Part shown: piece after piece, positions 7,031-7,863 of the stretch
Position numbering within the stretch: the stretch's first letter is position 1
Layout of the letters: each line of letters opens with the position of its first letter
Assembly (NCBI GenBank): GCA_964577295.1
Contig: CAZNYN010000066.1
Span: 1-7,863, forward strand
Reading direction: 5' to 3'
DNA: 7,863 nt
Origin: CAZNYN01 sp964577295
Lineage (GTDB): Bacteria > Synergistota > Synergistia > Synergistales > Synergistaceae
Made by a program: the position numbers and the translations under genes
The notes under the pieces: model-generated
What the model was told of the DNA's origin: nothing
Databases searched by the model: none
Seen by the model: the letters and a program-made list of their open reading frames with translations, nothing else

Positions 7031-7040
7031 TTGTATACAT
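7031..7040. promoter_or_regulatory. TTGTATACAT palindrome, GntR-type operator candidate
   Basis: TGTATACA at 7032-7039 is a perfect 8-bp palindrome within TTGTATACAT. It matches nine of ten positions of TTGTATACAA, a motif I recall for several FCD-type GntR regulators. It lies 60-69 bases before the dehydrogenase ATG, where a repressor site would be expected. A site this short can arise by chance in AT-rich DNA. Confidence 0.35.
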
Positions 7041-7082
7041 AAAAACCCAACAAAAAAATGAACGTGACGATATTTCTATAAC

Positions 7083-7107
7083 TTGGTAGTACCATAGGAA
7101 GTACCAA
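7083..7107. promoter_or_regulatory. Tandem FadR/GntR-type operator candidate upstream of the dehydrogenase
   Basis: TTGGTAGTACCAT (7083-7095) fits the TTGGTnnnACCAA pattern of FadR-subfamily operators (LldR/PdhR type) at nine of ten fixed positions. A second, half-degenerate copy, TAGGAAGTACCAA (7095-7107), follows with a 12-base offset, so AGTACCA is directly repeated. The outer ends TTGGTA/TACCAA are also inverted repeats. The site lies 112-136 bases before the dehydrogenase ATG, and an FCD regulator gene is next door, which makes autoregion or neighbour control likely. Confidence 0.5.
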
Positions 7108-7151
7108 TGAGATAACTTTAGAATATATCTAAGCAAATGTCAAGCATTTTA

Positions 7152-7165
7152 TGTAAAGCGTTACA
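7152..7165. promoter_or_regulatory. TGTAA-N4-TTACA palindrome (LacI/cre-like)
   Basis: TGTAAAGCGTTACA has perfect 5-bp arms around AGCG. It resembles catabolite-responsive elements and other LacI-family operators, but the central CG of the cre pattern is GC here. It lies about 180 bases upstream of the dehydrogenase start. It could be a binding site for a second regulator. Confidence 0.35.
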
Positions 7166-7234
7166 ACGGTAAATTCCATGTTTTTGTGTGTTTGTTGTGC
7201 AATTTGTGGACATAACAAAAAACAAAATGAAATC

Positions 7235-7336
7235 TGATATATCACCGGAAAAAGAACTTATCTGCTAAGCTGATAATATACTTATGTAATAAGCGGAGTA
7301 TCAGCTCTGTCTTAGGATGTCAGCTCAGATATATCT
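7235..7336. repeat. Two GATATATC palindromes, 92 bases apart
   Basis: TGATATATCA (7235-7244) and AGATATATCT (7327-7336) are both perfect 10-bp palindromes sharing the core GATATATC. A related AATATATCT lies at 7122-7130. They may be sites for one dimeric protein or reflect AT-rich simple sequence. Confidence 0.3.
7268..7306. other. 8-bp inverted repeat AGCTGATA/TATCAGCT
   Basis: AGCTGATA (7268-7275) and TATCAGCT (7299-7306) are exact inverted repeats around a 23-base loop. No U-run follows directly on either strand; a TTCTTTTT occurs about 15 bases beyond on the minus strand. It may be a weak terminator for the regulator transcript or a DNA site. Confidence 0.25.
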
Positions 7337-7416
7337 TGGATAGTTACTTAGATATGTCAAAAATTTTTAAATATGGCGACAATGAAAGCATAAAGTGCGG
7401 CTGTTATCTGAAGCAG

Positions 7417-7454
7417 GGCAAAGAGCCGCATAGAGTAAATAACGGCTTTTTGCC
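7417..7454. terminator. Hairpin just after the FCD regulator stop, possible terminator
   Basis: GGCAAAGAGCCG (7417-7428) and CGGCTTTTTGCC (7443-7454) form a 12-bp stem around a 14-base loop, starting eight bases after the regulator's stop. On the plus strand all 12 positions pair (one G-U) and TGATATTTT follows. On the minus strand one A-C mismatch remains and the flank is not U-rich. It probably marks the 3' end of the regulator transcript or blocks antisense transcription. Confidence 0.5.
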
Positions 7455-7461
7455 TGATATT

Positions 7462-7863
7462 TTAAAAATTCCAAATGGGGAATGGGATGTCTGTGATAAG
7501 GTGAGGGTGCTTTTCTCTCATCATCTGTACGGATTCGATCATGTGTTTTTCCAGTGTATCTCCCGCTGTTTTAGAGTCGCGGCTTTCTATTGCGGTGATA
7601 ATTATTTTGTGCTGCTGCTGGATATGTTCTATCCATCCGGCTTCGTGGAGCAGATTGGGATGTATGAGAAGGTTATTTTTCTCTACAAGGGTGTTTACGC
7701 TTTCATTAATTCTGCAAAGTATTGGGTTGTGTGCAGCCTCTGTTACCAAGTGGTGAAGGAGTGCTTCCCATTTCCCGTTTGCGGCTTGTTCCTCCATTGT
7801 TCCGTACGGAGAGTTCATGAAGTTTGCATAGCATTCACGCAGTTTGCGTATGTCTTCGTCTGT
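7462..7863 (-). CDS. GntR-family transcription regulator with FCD domain, C-terminal part
   Basis: The frame is open to the window edge, giving 133 visible residues, so the N-terminal winged helix that binds DNA lies outside. The visible part is an all-helical FCD ligand-binding domain. Its metal-ligand pattern is seen as EALLHH (Glu33 in place of the usual Asp, His37), EHIQQQHK (His85) and LEKHM (His107), numbered from the edge. AAHNPIL (43-49) and AIESRD (91-96) match the family's usual N-P-hydrophobic and A-I-G/R-D stretches. Such regulators bind small organic or amino acids, often through a bound metal ion, and mostly repress adjacent operons. It lies 490 bases upstream of, and on the same strand as, the dehydrogenase gene, whose leader carries FadR-type operator candidates. 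The effector is unknown. Confidence 0.85.
   Translation of the reverse strand, partial: TDEDIRKLRECYANFMNSPYGTMEEQAANGKWEALLHHLVTEAAHNPILCRINESVNTLVEKNNLLIHPNLLHEAGWIEHIQQQHKIIITAIESRDSKTAGDTLEKHMIESVQMMREKHPHLITDIPFPIWNF

Larger units (their letters stand above)
6972..7461. other. 490-base AT-rich intergenic region, no convincing gene
   Basis: Between the regulator's stop and the dehydrogenase start no frame with a ribosome binding site and protein-like content is seen. The stretch is clearly more AT-rich than the genes around it. It holds operator-like palindromes at 7031-7040, 7083-7107 and 7152-7165, GATATATC palindromes at 7235-7244 and 7327-7336, and hairpins at 7268-7306 and 7417-7454. 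A minus-strand promoter for the dehydrogenase must lie here. A possible -10 (TATAGA, 7080-7075) next to the operator has no good -35. Confidence 0.7.

Noticed and set aside
7227..7268. 13-codon plus-strand frame MKSDISPEKELIC ahead of a hairpin, leader-peptide-like
   Set aside because: There is no ribosome binding site, no runs of regulatory codons and no real gene downstream on the plus strand. It is probably chance.
7125..7355. 9-bp inverted repeat ATATCTAAG (7125-7133) / CTTAGATAT (7347-7355)
   Set aside because: The arms are more than 200 bases apart and AT-rich, so chance is a sufficient explanation. No mobile-element gene lies between them.

Overview
The window reads as a minus-strand metabolic locus from a moderate-GC bacterium. 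Its content is a sodium:amino-acid symporter, a metallo-dipeptidase, two NAD(P)H-type amino-acid dehydrogenases/reductases and a FadR-type regulator. This suits an amino-acid- and peptide-fermenting anaerobe, for example a Synergistota or Clostridia-like lineage. That placement rests on gene content and the style of the proteins, not on any marker gene, and is tentative.

Layout in the direction of transcription (right to left). (1) At the right edge lies the C-terminal part of an FCD-domain GntR-family regulator, cut by the window end. (2) A 490-base AT-rich intergenic region follows. It holds GntR/FadR-like operator candidates, a LacI/cre-like palindrome and several hairpins. (3) A saccharopine-dehydrogenase-family oxidoreductase follows and is closed by a good intrinsic terminator. 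(4) A 195-base gap with an 11-bp direct repeat precedes an alanine/glycine:cation symporter (AGCS). (5) After an 85-base gap with a hairpin come PpnP nucleoside phosphorylase, a PepV/Sapep-type M20 dipeptidase, an MFS transporter and a divergent pyrroline-5-carboxylate-reductase-like enzyme. Spacing in this last group is very tight (15 bases, then TAATG and ATGA overlaps), so these four are almost certainly one operon. (6) At the left edge the last codons of a plus-strand protein converge on the operon. A strong hairpin terminator separates the two.

How the genes could work together (inference): the symporter brings in amino acids with Na+ and the dipeptidase releases amino acids from imported dipeptides. 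The two oxidoreductases could interconvert an amino acid and a cyclic imine. One attractive version is lysine to piperideine-6-carboxylate by a lysine-6-dehydrogenase-like enzyme, then to pipecolate by the ProC-like reductase. The MFS protein, translationally coupled between dipeptidase and reductase, could export or import the product or peptide. The FCD regulator probably senses a small carboxylate or amino acid and acts on the operator-like sites in front of the dehydrogenase gene. No mobile element, CRISPR array, tRNA or rRNA was seen. I found no clearly new type of system. The most unusual points are the non-canonical ProC signature, the cyclic-imine pathway idea, the cluster of palindromes in the 490-base region, and a long open frame antisense to the regulator.
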